This document shows positions 46,507 to 58,639 of a DNA stretch of 64,000 nt, piece after piece. The notes beneath the pieces are model-generated. The model was given only the letters and a program-made list of their open reading frames with translations, ran no database searches and was not told where the DNA came from. The position numbers and the translations under genes were made by a program. Numbering within the stretch: the first letter of the stretch is position 1; the number at the start of each line of letters is the position of its first letter. This DNA comes from Plantago major (taxonomy: Eukaryota > Streptophyta > Magnoliopsida > Lamiales > Plantaginaceae): assembly GCA_026545765.1 (NCBI GenBank), contig CM048840.1:46054580-46118579 (forward strand), read 5' to 3'.

Positions 46507-49500
46507 TTTTTTTTGGAACGTGAATATATTATTATTATCCAAAACAAATACAAAGCAGAAGGCGATCAGACGATCCAGCCTAAACCGTTAGGACAAAACG
46601 CAAAAATAACAAAAGAAAACTAGGCAATCATCAAATTCCCAATATGGGGTCTGAGTTTGCGATCACTCCAAGCCCTATAGATCATTATATTGATAATGTT
46701 TTGGGCAACTCCATTAGTATCCGGTGTGCCAGAAGTCGAATTAAAGCAATACTCATTCCGGAACTTCCATACCTCATGCACAGTTTCCGTAAAGGCCATC
46801 TTCAAGAGCTTGGCCTTCCATCCTTTACCTTTCGTCTTCCGGAGTATCCAAGTCAGTTCACTGTTCCAATTGTCGGGTGTATGTTGCAGCCTCAGCCATG
46901 CAAGTCGCAGCGGGAGTGGAACATCAGGTGTGGCAAGCTCTCATCATCGGTACAAAAGCAGCAGGCAGCTGTCGTGATCAACCCAAATCGCAACAATCTG
47001 TCCTTAGTTGCAAGGCATTCATGACACACAAACGAAAGGACCATCAATGCCCTCGGTCTTGCGCCATTCTTGTAGAACAGTGAGCGCCACTCTACAGGTA
47101 CATGTTCCTCTTGTAGTTCACGGTACACCAACCCCGTTACAAACTTGGGAAGGTGCATCATAGCATCCCACGCATAATTTTGGAGGGTAAGTTGTCTACA
47201 TTTCAAAATTCCTTTAAGTATCCAGGAGCTCGAAGCTGGGGGATTATGCGTCAGAATATCTTGTTGCGGAATGTAGTAACTATGCCCACTTGACCCACAA
47301 GTTATCTTTTTTGCCACATAAATTCCAAAGCAAATTCAACATAAAAGCTTGACTCCATTCCAGAAGTGAGATAATTTGCAATCCACCTTTTGATTTAGGA
47401 AAGCATACCTTTTCCCAAGCTACCGGCGCTTTTCGAGTAACTGAATCACTGTTCGACCACAGGAAGGATCTACAAATAGCCTCAATGCGTTGAAGCACTC
47501 CTTTGGGAAGCGGGAGACACTGCAACCAATAATTTGTCACTGCGAATAGAACACTCTTAATGAGTTGTACTCTCCCTGCATAGCTAAGCAATTTATCACT
47601 CCAATACCGAATTCTAGCCACAATCCTATCAATTAATGGTTGACAGTGTAAAAATGTGAGCTTCTTGCTAGTCATTGGCACCCCAAGATATCGAAAAGGC
47701 ATGGCCCCCAATGGGAATCCAGTAAGCAGCCTGATCTGCTCCTTCACCTCCGGTGGGACGGATCCAAAGTAAATGTTGCATTTAGCGGGATTCACTCGTA
47801 GACCCGTAGCCCGGGAGAAGGAATGAAACCGGTCCATCACCAGCCGAACAGATTCGGAATCTCCACGTGTGAAAAGCAAAAGGTCATCTGCAAAGCTGAG
47901 GTTAATAATGTTTAATCTCTCACATTTCGATTGGAAATTAAAGTCCGGGATATGCCGCAAACCCTGCAAAGTTCGATAAAGATACTCCACAATCAATACA
48001 AACAAAAGGGGAGATATAGGATCTCCTTGTCTCAATTCACGCTTCGCCTTTAGACATTTTGATGCCGTGCCATTGATCATGTACCTATATGAGATAGTGG
48101 TAACACATACCATTATCCAATGAATAAATTTGGTCGGGAAACCAAGCTCTCTCAAAATACTCTCCAATGCACTCCATTCTACCGTGTCATATGCTTTCTG
48201 AAGATCCATCTGTAACATACACTTCGGAGCCCCATGATGTCTATTATACCCCCTCAAGAGTTCATAAGCCAAGAGTATATGATTCTGGATTTGTTGGCCA
48301 GGAATAAAAGTAGCTTGGATCTCATGTATTATATCAGGAAGTACCTTACTTAGTCGAGTTGTCAGGACCTTGGATATGATCTTGTACAGAGTGGTACAAC
48401 AAGAAATCGGTCGGAAGTCTTTAACCATCTGTGCATCTGCAATCTTGGGTATTATGGTCACAATGCTACAGTTCACCGCTGCATACATTCTACCATCATC
48501 AAAAAACTGTTTCACCGCTCGCACCACATCATTTTCAATAATCCCCCATGTTGCTTTGAAAAACTTTGCATTAAACCCATCTAATCCTGGCGCTTTCAGA
48601 TCACCAATCCCTTGTAGGGATTCTTGAATTTCCAGCCGTGTGATAGGGCGGATCAGCCCTAAAGCATGCTCACGGCTCAATCGTGGCCCCTCTCGCATTG
48701 CCGGAATATCAATTCCCTCTAGATAGTCTGCCGTAGTTCCCACAAGATTCGAGTAGAATGCCAAAACCTCCTCTTCTATATCACTCGGACTGGTCACCAC
48801 CTCCCCATTCGATTTCTGGAGGCATGGGATACCCAGATTCCTGTTCTTTGCTCTCACGGAGGCATGAAAATACAAATTATTACTATCGCCCAACCGAATC
48901 CAATCAATCTTCGATTTCTGGTATAGTAGACGCTCCTCTATTTCATTCCAGTACAAGACATCCGTTGTGCATTGTTTCACTCTCTCAATCATCTCCATTC
49001 ATTCGATCGATTACCAAATCATCCTGTGCCTGTCGAAGTTGATCATGAGCCTGGTCCAAAGTGTTTCGTACCCCGGTAACCCGCCTCTGTAAGCCTTGGA
49101 TTGCCGGTTGCAGCATCCGGAGCTTCCGCCAAACTAAGTACAATCCATTTCCCTCTACATTACCCGCCCATTTGTTGCGAACAATGTCCAAAAACTCCGG
49201 AGAATCTGTAACACTATTGATGAACTTGAAAGACCGGCGAGTAGGTGGCGGGCTTCCAAAAATCCGCAATTTTAACAAAGCATGGTCCGACACACTTGCA
49301 TCCAAAATTTCCACCTGTAGATCACTATATGATTGTAGCCAAGCCATATTACCCAGAACACGATCAATCCGAGAATAAATCGGGTCAGTCGTGTGCTTGT
49401 TGTGCCAAGTGAAGTGGTCGCCGATGCTATCTACCTCAAATCTGTACGCTCCATCATACTGACAAGATCACAATACTCATTTGGGTGAACAATAGCCCCA

Positions 49501-49570
49501 CCAATCCGATCCTGCGAAGTAAGCACATTGTTGAAATCCCCCATAAGCATCCATCTCTCCGAACAAGGGG
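46507..49570 (-). pseudogene. LINE ORF2, 3' two-thirds: endonuclease end, RT, zf-RVT
   Basis: The minus strand starts inside the endonuclease (RWMLMGDFNNVLTSQDRIGG), shifts frame near 49405 (HFTWHNKHT, RIDRVLGN) to SVSDHALLKL, and shifts again near 48995 into a long RT frame (48998-47280). There KAPGLDGFNAKFFKATW, RPISCCTTLYKIISKVL, QMDLQKAYDTVEW and SFADDLLLF are intact, including the catalytic FADD. A further shift near 47300 leads to the zf-RVT finger (ATKDRLLRFGLIT..CCFC). The last frame ends in TAG at 46620-46622, followed by a short 3' UTR and an A8 tail (46507-46514 as T on the plus strand). This is a plant L1-type element, degenerate by frameshifts. The next 5' piece lies inverted at 49571-51275. 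Confidence 0.85.
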
Positions 49571-51275
49571 GTTGTATTAAGAGCGCTTTCTCTCTCTAGG
49601 GCTTCTCTCCTTCTGCTAGTTATTTCGCTGTCAGATCTGCTTCCGATGAAGCGCACACGCGGCCGGCCACGCAAACAGGTGGCAGCGTCGGCGATTAATC
49701 GGAGTACATCACCTCGGGACACCAACCGGGGAGAATGTACGGTGGAAGGCGAGAATCAGGCACCATCGATTGCGCAACAAACTGTGGTTACCGGGAATCA
49801 GATGGTGCAACTGTCGGTTATTAATCGACCACTTACGACCATTCAAATGGAGGAGGAACAATCTGAGCGACAGGTTGACCCTGTTTGCCGATCTGAGTTT
49901 TCTCCCCCTAACTCTGGATTCGACGGACAAGAGGACTTGGATAACCACCTGGAACCGCCTCGTCATGATGAACTTGATGCCCCAATCACTGTGACTGAAC
50001 GGATTGTTGAGCCTACGACTCCAATTCCGACGAACCCTGATGTTGCAGCATTGATTGACCCTGTTTCTTCGAAATCTTTGGACACTGAGACTACCCCTCG
50101 ACTCTGGACTGATATTATTAGCGAAAATAGAGTGACTTCACGAGGAATGGCAATCAATTTTCCTGCTCCGTTGGTCGTTAATGGAGAGGTGGAAATTGTG
50201 ATTGATAAAACTGATGTTGAGTCGGAGTTGAAATTTTGGGAAACTAGCCTAATCATGTACGTTTTGGGAGGGGAACTCACCATGAACGGTGTTAAACAGT
50301 ATATGACCAAAATTTGGAACTTTGTTGCCTTACCGGAAATATTCTATAACGAAGAGGGGTATTTCATACTCAAATTCCGTACAATAGAGGATATGGATGC
50401 GATATTGTTGGGAGGACCTTATACGATTTTCAACATGACTATGTTTATCAGAGAATGGGTTAGCGGTTTCTGCCTGAAAGATGATATGTTGAGAACTTTG
50501 CCAATTTGGGTTAAATTGCCACAACTTCCGCTACATCTATGGGGGGCGTCGAGTCTCGGTAAGATTGGAAGTGCTCTGGGTAAACCATTATTTACTGATG
50601 AATGCACTGCTAAAAAGTTGAGGATCTCCTATGCACGAATATTGGTAGAGGTGGATATCACTACAAAGATACGGGACTTCATCACTATTAAGAATGAGAA
50701 AGGAGTTAGCTTTCAACAACCGGTCGAATATGAGTGGAAGCCCCTTTTTTTTGTGATAGATGTCAGAAAGTGGGTCACACTTGCAAGCCGAGGAATACAA
50801 ATATTGTGAAGAAGCAGCCGGTAAAACAATGGCAAGCTCAAGTTGATCGACAGGTTGCCACCCGCCCCGTCGCCCCTGCTGCCAATGGGCAGGACAGTAC
50901 CCGACCAGCTGCTGGCACGGGCCCTGTTTCGACCACCATTGAATCCGGAAGTACTTCGGCAGTACATGGTGCGGGGCCATCGAGAAAGAGTCCGAATGAT
51001 GATGGTTGGACGACAGTCGAAAGAGAAAGACGATCTAAGGAAAAAGGGAAAGGTAACTTAGTTGAGCAAAATTTGGCTGGAATGGAGGGAGAACGGATTA
51101 CTTGTCAGAATGGGTTTATGTCACTTCGGATTGAGAATGATCTTCAGGTGACCCGGGACGCAGTCCCATGATTGTCTCCTGGAATGTCAGGGGGTGTAAT
51201 AAGATAGCGAAAATCATGGAGATTGGCTCCCGTCTCCGAGCACTACATACATGTATCGCTATCCTAGTAGAAACT
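49571..51275 (+). pseudogene. LINE 5' part, inverted: 5' UTR, ORF1 and ORF2 start
   Basis: ORF1 opens at ATG 49646. MKRTRGRPRKQ holds an AT-hook core (RGRP) at residues 5-8; a DUF4283-like domain follows (LKFWETSLIMYVLGGELTM... LLGGPYTIFNMTMFIREW). At a T8 run (50745-50752) the frame shifts, and the other frame supplies a zinc knuckle CDRCQKVGHTC and an acidic-basic tail ending in TGA 51169-51171. ORF2 starts at 51168, so stop and start overlap as ATGA. ORF2 shows the endonuclease N-terminus (MIVSWNVRGCNK...AILVETR) and breaks off near 51275. The missing link to the minus-strand piece is roughly 90 residues of endonuclease. Confidence 0.8.
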
Positions 51276-51536
51276 AGAGAGAGAAGTCCCAGATTGTCGG
51301 GACGGAGGGAGTATTTGGCTATAAATATGATATATCCAGTTGTAAGCCCAGAGAGAGGAAGACACTACTGATACTTGAGAGGTAAGGACTGGTTTTCGGT
51401 AGGCAACGAGTTCTATTGTAAATATTCTATTCAAACAGAATAGAATATAAAAAATGTGGGAAAAGTTGTACTTTAATGTCAAAATGTGTAATTTGAATGT
51501 ACAATTGAGATTGTTTATTATTTGTTGCGTGGGTTT
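51276..51536. other. Junction with MITE terminus
   Basis: gtcgggacggagggagta (51296-51313) is a lone Stowaway-type MITE end at the break of the LINE. tactgatacttgagaggtaagg at 51367 recurs as tctgatacttgagaggttagg at 52231. No gene. Confidence 0.45.
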
Positions 51537-52050
51537 GATGAGACGATAATTTAGAGTCTCGTTCCATCTTTTTAACCATCTTTTGTTTGTCTTTATTTGT
51601 GTTTTTTTATTGAAACTTGTGTGTTTTTATGTGTTTTCGTGTTTTAGTTGTATTTTACTGATTGTCATGTTTTTAGGTGAAAATCGGAGTAAAAATGATG
51701 ATTTTGGAAACTTTGAGATAATCTAGAACTTTAAAATGGAGGAAAATGGCGAAAACGGAAGTGGATTCGGAGTTCGGACGAAGATTTTAGAGCCACTTAA
51801 GCGAGAGGTGCGAAAAGTGAAACTTACGGAGCAGTCTAGCCATTTTGGTCATAACTCCCTTATACGATGTCCGATTGACCTCATTGTGGCGGCCACACAT
51901 AGATAATTCAAAGATCAATAACTTTCTTTTTTAAAGCTAGCCAAATTCGTCCTAAATCACATTGTACAGTCTCCGAAGCCGGTCGACTGGATGGACAGAG
52001 AGCTACATCCGTAAGCTAATTCATCGCACTAGGGTTCCAAACCGAGAATC
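51537..52050 (+). repeat. Fragment of an LTR related to the inner Athila-like family
   Basis: It opens TGATGAGACGATAATTTAGAGTCTC, the start of the inner element's LTR read in sense direction, but is on the plus strand and diverges after about 100 bp. No polypurine tract precedes it and no end was identified. Confidence 0.55.
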
Positions 52051-52409
52051 ATTCATATGTGTTAAGCTAATTCACATTCTTCGTAAAAACTCTTGAATTC
52101 ATTCTTCTCGTCTGACAATCAAATAATTTTTCTAATTCAAAGCATTCAAAAATGTATTGGTTAAAGTTGAATTCAAGTTTTCTGAACAAATAATTGCGAC
52201 AAGCGTATAAACGATACGTTGAAAACACTTCTGATACTTGAGAGGTTAGGATTGTAAGTCTATTCTGATTAAGAATACAATAATTTTCCAATGCTCATAC
52301 TTCCCAATACTAAGACACCAAAAAGTAACAACATTTAATTTAATTTCCTGTATTTGTTGCAAAAACTAGTACTACAACATAATATGTCACAAAAGTGAGT
52401 TCAACTAAA

Positions 52410-54364
52410 TTATGTAGCAGTAGCAGACACACAAGATTCCCAGTTTCCATACTGTGAACTGAAGTCTCCTCCACCTTTCTGCAGTGCAAACTCTCTATAT
52501 ACTCCTCGAGCACAATTATCCCAGGTTTTCGCCATTTCTTTGATTGTTAGCGGCTGTGAAGTTTTTCTAAGTGCTGAGCTGAAATTTGACATTGCCTTGT
52601 TCCACATTTCTCTACCTTCCTCAGACTCACTGGAGCCACAAAAATTACTGTCATGACACGAAACTATTGCAACATGTGTACCTGAACAGAACACAGAGTT
52701 GTGTACCACTATAATTTAAGTTTCTTACCGACAACAGGGAGGTTCCGTTTCCACCACAGCTGGACACAAATGAGGGTAATCAGCTGGCACAATCATTTCA
52801 AGAACCAAGTAGGGAATCTGTCCAACACAAACTCGATATATAAGTGCTGAGAGCAATGTACATTTTATAAAGTTTCATACTGCTTGTTTGTTACCTTTTG
52901 GATTGGTGAAGTGTTGTCAAAACTTTTGTTTCGGTTAAGTCCAATTGGACAATAGGAGCACGTAACAGTGAACGATCCTTCGTTGGTTCCTATACTTGCA
53001 TCAACCTCTACTTCAATGAGCCTATTGTTAATATCTTTTATCTCTTGCAGCAGCTCATCAGTATGCTGTAACCATTGATTAATATGCAGTGATCAGGCTA
53101 AGGAACAAAAAGAAAGTGCAAAAAATGCACATTTTAAACAATCATGCAGTAACTGTGACGGATAATACCTCTCTTGTCTGCCTCTTCACCATATTGTTTC
53201 CATGATATTCGATTTCAGTCGATGAATCTATACAGTCGAATTGACGTTTCTTACTCAACTCAATGCCAGCATCAATCAGTGGGAAGTCCCAGCCTCTGCA
53301 GTTTCTGGTATCGTCGGCCAAGTCATGGAAAATGTCCATTCTATGTTTCCCATTGTAGAAGTTCTCTGTCATCGTATCAGTCAAATTTTTTACTGCAGTG
53401 ATGTCCCTTAAAGAAGCATCCAATGCTTTGGAAGACATTGACTTCACCTTCACAATCCAAGAGAAGTAAGTTTAACTAAAAACTGGAGACTCAAATTTGC
53501 ATGAATAAAGGAAATTAAAATAATATTAAGGTTAGAAAACAAACCGCATTGACTAAACGCTTGATCGGGTCACACGTTGACTCATCCTGATCAGGCTGAG
53601 CAGAGTGAGTGACCAAGGGAGAACTTGGCAATTCTTGTGCACCTGTAACAAGCTCGTTTTGGTTCTTGCTTTGTGCTGCCGGTTCAGGTGGTGCAGGGGA
53701 AGGTGTTGTTCCAATTGGTATTCCAAAAGCATCTTCGAGGGATAATGAACTCTTCTCGGAATCGGCCGGCTTAGAAGATGGAGTCAGAGGATTTAAGGGA
53801 GATGGAAATGCCATTGGGGAGGCAGTTCTTGATTTCGAATACTCAAACAACGAAGACGAGTGTTGCGAGTTTTGGGGGGATGAAACACTATTATGTTGGG
53901 AAGAATTTTTATTCAATCCCACAAAATGTCTCATTGGGGAGCCACAGTTTTGTTTTTGTATCACCTGCTGCGGCATATGCTGATCACCTGGTGCTTGTTC
54001 AACAGATTTCATCGAATTGTTTCTTCCAATGGAAGATTCCACAGGACTCAAAATATTCCTCGATGTGACAACCGCCCTCTGCTGTGGAGCACTTAAATTA
54101 GTCGTCTGAGGATCACCGGCCGCAATAGATTGGGGCAACATGAGTGATACTTCCTCAAAGCCGAGCTGAGAATTTTTACGAGATGATGCATGACTTCCAT
54201 GTGATACTCTGCTAGGAGATTGTTGATGCGTAGATCTCATCAGACTGTACCGCTGGCTGGTCATCATCGATGAGGTGTCTGCCTTTTGTACACCTGCTGA
54301 AGAGCCAACCTGCAACATATATAATACATGTTAGTGCAAATTACATTTCCAGATTAGTTTAAAA

Positions 54365-54437
<73 letters not shown>

Positions 54438-57251
54438 TTCCTAAAGATAAAAGAATGCATACCTGAAATGAACTTCGGGGGCTTGTTTCGGAAGTTGAAA
54501 CCCTTTGTTCCAACGAAGGCCCTGCTAAAGTAGTTGATGTACCATAAGACTGAGGAACATTTCCTCTTTGGTGCAGCTGCGTTGCTGTTCTCAACTGCCG
54601 CTGAGACGCATCGACTTGTTGGGGCGGCTGCATGTTGGCAGAGGGCCTTCGTCTAATATGATCAAGTGTTATTTTGACACAGTTAATATAATGATAAAAT
54701 CTCTCTTTTCCAAGGCGTAAGATATCTCCTCTCGTCATATTTAGAATCTGAAGTGAGCGTTGCATCATAGTCTGTAATTTCTTTGCTTGCTCAGAATCTG
54801 GTGCCTGAATGCAAATATCAGAATTTTCAATATCACTACACATAAAAAATGATGCAAACTTAGAGCGAAATACGTGTAGCTCGTACCTGATTCTTCATCT
54901 CTGTAGCTCTTTTGTATGCTACAATAACATCATTTATATGTGCCGCTCGGAACTGCTGAAACTGCACCATAGGTCCAACAATAATGTGCTAATGATGAGT
55001 TTATTTAAAAAGAAAATTCTTAAATTTCATGAAAGAGCTTTAGCACAGAATATAATTGCTTTCGGATGATCCTGGTGTTATTTAGTTACCTGGTTGTGTG
55101 CTTGATCAATCCAATCACTGGAATTTCCCGTCTGAACTTGAATAGCTGGTTGCGTTGATGCTTCAAAACAGAAAATCGGTAAGTTAAAGAATAAGAAGGC
55201 GAACGGATAGTGACAAAAACATAGACTCCATGTATCGTTCTCCATTACCTGAAGCTTGTAGAGGCCCTTGGAAAAAGTGTTGGGTTTGACTTTCAGGTTT
55301 ATTCTGATCAACCGATGGAAAACTGCGAGACTGTTGAAGGGCATGCGTTTGCACGTTAGATTGAAGCAAACCAGTTTGCATCTGGAGCGGGTGTTGCAAC
55401 TTGACTTGTTGAGAAATATGCTGCAATCTTCTCATCTCCAAGCTTGTTTGATCCGGTTGTTGAACTACATTCACTGGCTGTTGGCTTCTCATTGTAAGAG
55501 AATGTGGCTGGTTTACAACTGCTACTTGTTGTTGCCGCATTGGTGGTGCAGTAGTACCGCGATTCTACCATATGTAATCAGTAACTTTATGTAAATCAAG
55601 ATGATAATGCTCTTTCTTAACTTTAGTGCACAAATATGTAGGGATAGTAGATACCTTGAGTGGATCCTGCTGCTCTCTGTGATTACTGAGACGCGCTGGA
55701 GATGGTGCAGCTGCCCGTGGGGAGCCTTGATGGTGCATTTGCATTTGCATCTGTTGTTGGTTAAATTGTGGAGAAGTTTTGTTCTGAGAGAACCCTCTGA
55801 ATCCTGTTAATGAGCTATTCGGATAACACACTCCAATAGGATTGCTCGGACCCTCTGTAAACACATCTAAATACTATCAAATAACAAAACAAATTTATAG
55901 CTAGGCAAAACAGAACAGAACAAATTAGCTGTAACCGCTACAGAAAGAAATATTACCTGGTTTCACACTCATGTTTGACATGATCATGTTTTGCTGCTGC
56001 AGCCAAAACAATGTGAAGTAAAAACCTTGATAAGTTATCTAATCATTCAGAAACTATATGACATGGGCCATCTCATTCCTTTAAAACGCCTTGTTAAAGA
56101 AAAAGGTTAATGAACTTGTATATATACAGTCGGATCTTCTCTCAAAAAGACGTGTGATATTTATACATACTACATGATGCTAAATTAGTGCGAGAAGTTT
56201 GTTTAACTCATATGTCGGGTTCAGTATCCTCTCTCAAAAGATGTGCGATGTTTCATAAAAAATACTAGTACACACATGACACAACATTAGAATATATTAA
56301 GCAGAGAAAATACTCGAACTTGTTATATGTACATTCAAAATCCTCTCTCATACTATATTCCATATTTCTGATATCACAACAGATGTGCAATATTCATCCA
56401 CATAAACAAAATCAGTCTCTACAAAATAAAAAAAAGATAAAGAAAGAGGAAAACTTAATTACTTTGGTAGCTGCAAATTGGTAATTTTCATCCATGTTTA
56501 CAGCAGGCATATTCTGTTGAACTGAAGTATTTCGGCTCGATGATGGCACCGAAACTGCAGCCCTCTCCACCCTGCACACACCAGATTGTTTAGTTGCATA
56601 GTATCAACTTACACCACATCAAGAAAACCATCACTATAAATTCTCCGTGTCAGGCTCGTTTAATTCCCCTAGGTCACATAAGGGACCAGCTACGTCACTT
56701 AAACCAAATCAATTCTATAGCTTGTTTGTAAACGGGTTTTATACGACATTTACTCAACCATGAAAACTAGTAAAATCGAACTGAATTGTCACAACTTAAT
56801 CATGAATTAGGTTTCTAAAACACTAAAAAATAATTGTAACTTATCACCGTCGAAATCGGAGAAGAAAACCATGTTCATCAATGGTATCTGGTGAATGGTA
56901 ATCTAATATATGCATGAAAAATTAAAAAGAAAATCAAGAAAAAAAACAAAGTTGATTGAGAAGTGAATCAAGAAAGGAAATCAAGCATGCAGAGAGTCCC
57001 ATTGATGAATTCAATTCGAAATCAAGAAATCAGTGAAGAAACAGAGAATTCAACATGCAAATTAAACTCGCTGTTTTGATCAGAATCAGAAATTAAAGCC
57101 CTACAGTAATTAACAGAACGGATAAATAAAATAAAATAAAATGTGAGAGCAGAAATTACCGATTATTATCAGAAGACGACGATTCAGTCTCTTCAGGAAG
57201 AAGCTCCCTCATCCAGTCATCTATGTTAAAACTGTGTTCGAAATCTCCCAT
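52410..57251 (-). CDS. MED15-like: Mediator subunit 15-like protein (KIX-less form)
   Basis: I reconstruct 13 coding exons with GT-AG introns: 57251-57160, 56571-56463, 55996-55957, 55854-55655, 55564-55249, 55160-55090, 54961-54887, 54804-54463, 54309-53545, 53447-53169, 53065-52895, 52817-52729, 52629-52410. They sum to 2769 bp, 922 residues, with consistent phases. The N-terminus is short and acidic (IDDWMRELLPEE). Residues about 68-276 are Gln-rich. A conserved helical stretch lies at about 277-360 (FQQFRAAHINDVIVAYKRA; LQILNMTRGDILRLGKERF). Residues 415-660 are Ser/Pro-rich. The C-terminus matches plant MED15: RLVNAVKSMSSKALDAS, IKDINNRLIEV, VPADYPHLCPAVV, TWDNCARGV and GGGDFSSQYGNWESC. 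MED15 belongs to the Mediator tail and contacts activators in the nucleus. The N-terminal KIX domain of MED15a is absent, so this is a paralog or shortened form. Confidence 0.88.
54365..54435. repeat. (TAA)n microsatellite in intron 8 of the MED15-like gene
   Basis: About 23 uninterrupted units on the plus strand (TTA on the coding strand), close to the 3' acceptor of the intron before exon 54309-53545. It gives a false poly-Leu ORF. Confidence 0.95.
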
Positions 57252-57524
57252 CGCTTTTCCTTTAAAATTAAAAAATTAAAAAAAAAAGTGGTTTTCCAAA
57301 TACAGAATGTGATTGATTTGAACAAGGAAACAAAGATTCTCACCGATTTTTATGTATATGTTACAAGCTTAGCAAACCACCGATCGGTTGGGTTTTTGTT
57401 TGTGTGTGTGTAGAGTTGGATGAGCTGAGAAATTAAAGAAAATACGTTATGTTATGGCATGGAAACGTTATATCTGTGTTGTGATGTTGTCTGAGTGAGT
57501 GTTGGTGGCCCTTCTTGGTGTGGG

Positions 57525-57533
57525 GTTTATATA
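57525..57533 (-). promoter_or_regulatory. TATA box of the MED15-like gene
   Basis: The minus strand reads ctcctATATAAACCCC here, about 275 bp upstream of the ATG at 57251. A start about 25-30 bp downstream would give a 5' UTR of roughly 250 bases, with a possible intron (gtgagaatc donor near 57344). Confidence 0.6.
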
Positions 57534-57601
57534 GGAGATGAATCAACCCCCTCTATTTGTAACTTTGGGATTTTTTATTTATGTTCTTTATTTTGTGAAG
57601 T

Positions 57602-58250
57602 GGTGTAGTTATCCGTCTATAATTTATAGAAGGAAAAGTTATGGAAATTTAAGTAATTACTGACTTTTTCTTTATCTTTTTGTTGACGTGTTATACTGTA
57701 ATTGGCCCATTTATAATAACAGACGATTCACAGTATATGAAAGTAGAAATGTTCGTCATTCATGTGACGTGGTACAGTTATCCGTCTGTAATTTACAGTA
57801 GGAAAAGTTATAGATGTTTAAGTAATTACTAACTTTTTTTTTACCTTTTGTTGATGTGTTATACTGTAATTGGCCCATTTATAATAACATACGATTCACA
57901 CTATATGAAAGTAGAAATGTTCGTCATTCATGTGACGTGGTATAGTTATCCGTTTGTAATTTACAGTAGGAAAAGTTATGGATGTTTAAGTAATTACTAA
58001 CTTTTTTCTTTACCTTTTGTTTACGTGTTATACTTTAATTGGCGACTTTATAATACCGTATGATTCATAGAATATGAAAGTAGAATTCTTCGTCATTCAT
58101 GTGACGTGGTATAGTTATCCGTCTGTAATTTACGGTAGGAAAAGTTATGGAAGTTTCAGTATTTACTAACTTTTTTATTTACCTTTTGTTTACTATACTG
58201 TAATTGGCCAATTTATAATAACAGACGATTTACAATATATGAACGTAGAA
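57602..58250. repeat. Four-copy tandem repeat, 168-169-bp unit
   Basis: The word gttatccgtctgtaattta recurs at 57608, 57777, 57945 and 58114, giving periods of 169, 168 and 169. Shared downstream blocks are aggaaaagttatgga.gttt, ttttgtt.acgtgttatactgtaattggc, tttataataac, gattcaca.tatatgaaagtagaa and ttcgtcattcatgtgacgtgg. The last copy is cut after gaacgtagaattgagtcc. It lies directly upstream of the MED15-like promoter. Confidence 0.93.
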
Positions 58251-58639
58251 TTGAGTCCACCAACATTTAAGAGGCCAAAAAAGCTATTTTGGGGTTTATA
58301 TACTGTGGTTGGTGAGTTTGGTGAATAAGACGATTGTGCTTTATTTTATACTTCTTACGTCTGTTTTCTTTTTAAAGTTTAGTGTGATACTAAAGTAATT
58401 TTACCGTAGATTCTTTTCTTTTAATTGTGGAAAATGAGCTATTTAATTGTGGTTACTATTTTTTGTCTTGCTAGTCTTCGTTCGAAGTAGTACTTTATTC
58501 ATTTATTCAAAGTTGCTAGCATCAACTTCTACTATTATATTTTAAATTGTAAGTATAAAATTGAAGTTAATTCGGAATCTTATTTTTTCCTTTTACGTGT
58601 TACATCTCATGATTTTTTTTTTTGAATCGACCACTATTA
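58251..58639. other. Spacer between tandem array and LINE
   Basis: AT-rich, with a T-run near 58612. Nothing recognised. Confidence 0.3.

Noticed and set aside
51276..51313. Target-site duplication for the twin-primed LINE
   Set aside because: The right flank (a MITE terminus) does not match the left flank near 46490-46506; the boundary is eroded.
54331..54843. ORF with a long poly-Leu tail
   Set aside because: The tail is a (TAA)n tract in an intron; only 54463-54804 is exon.
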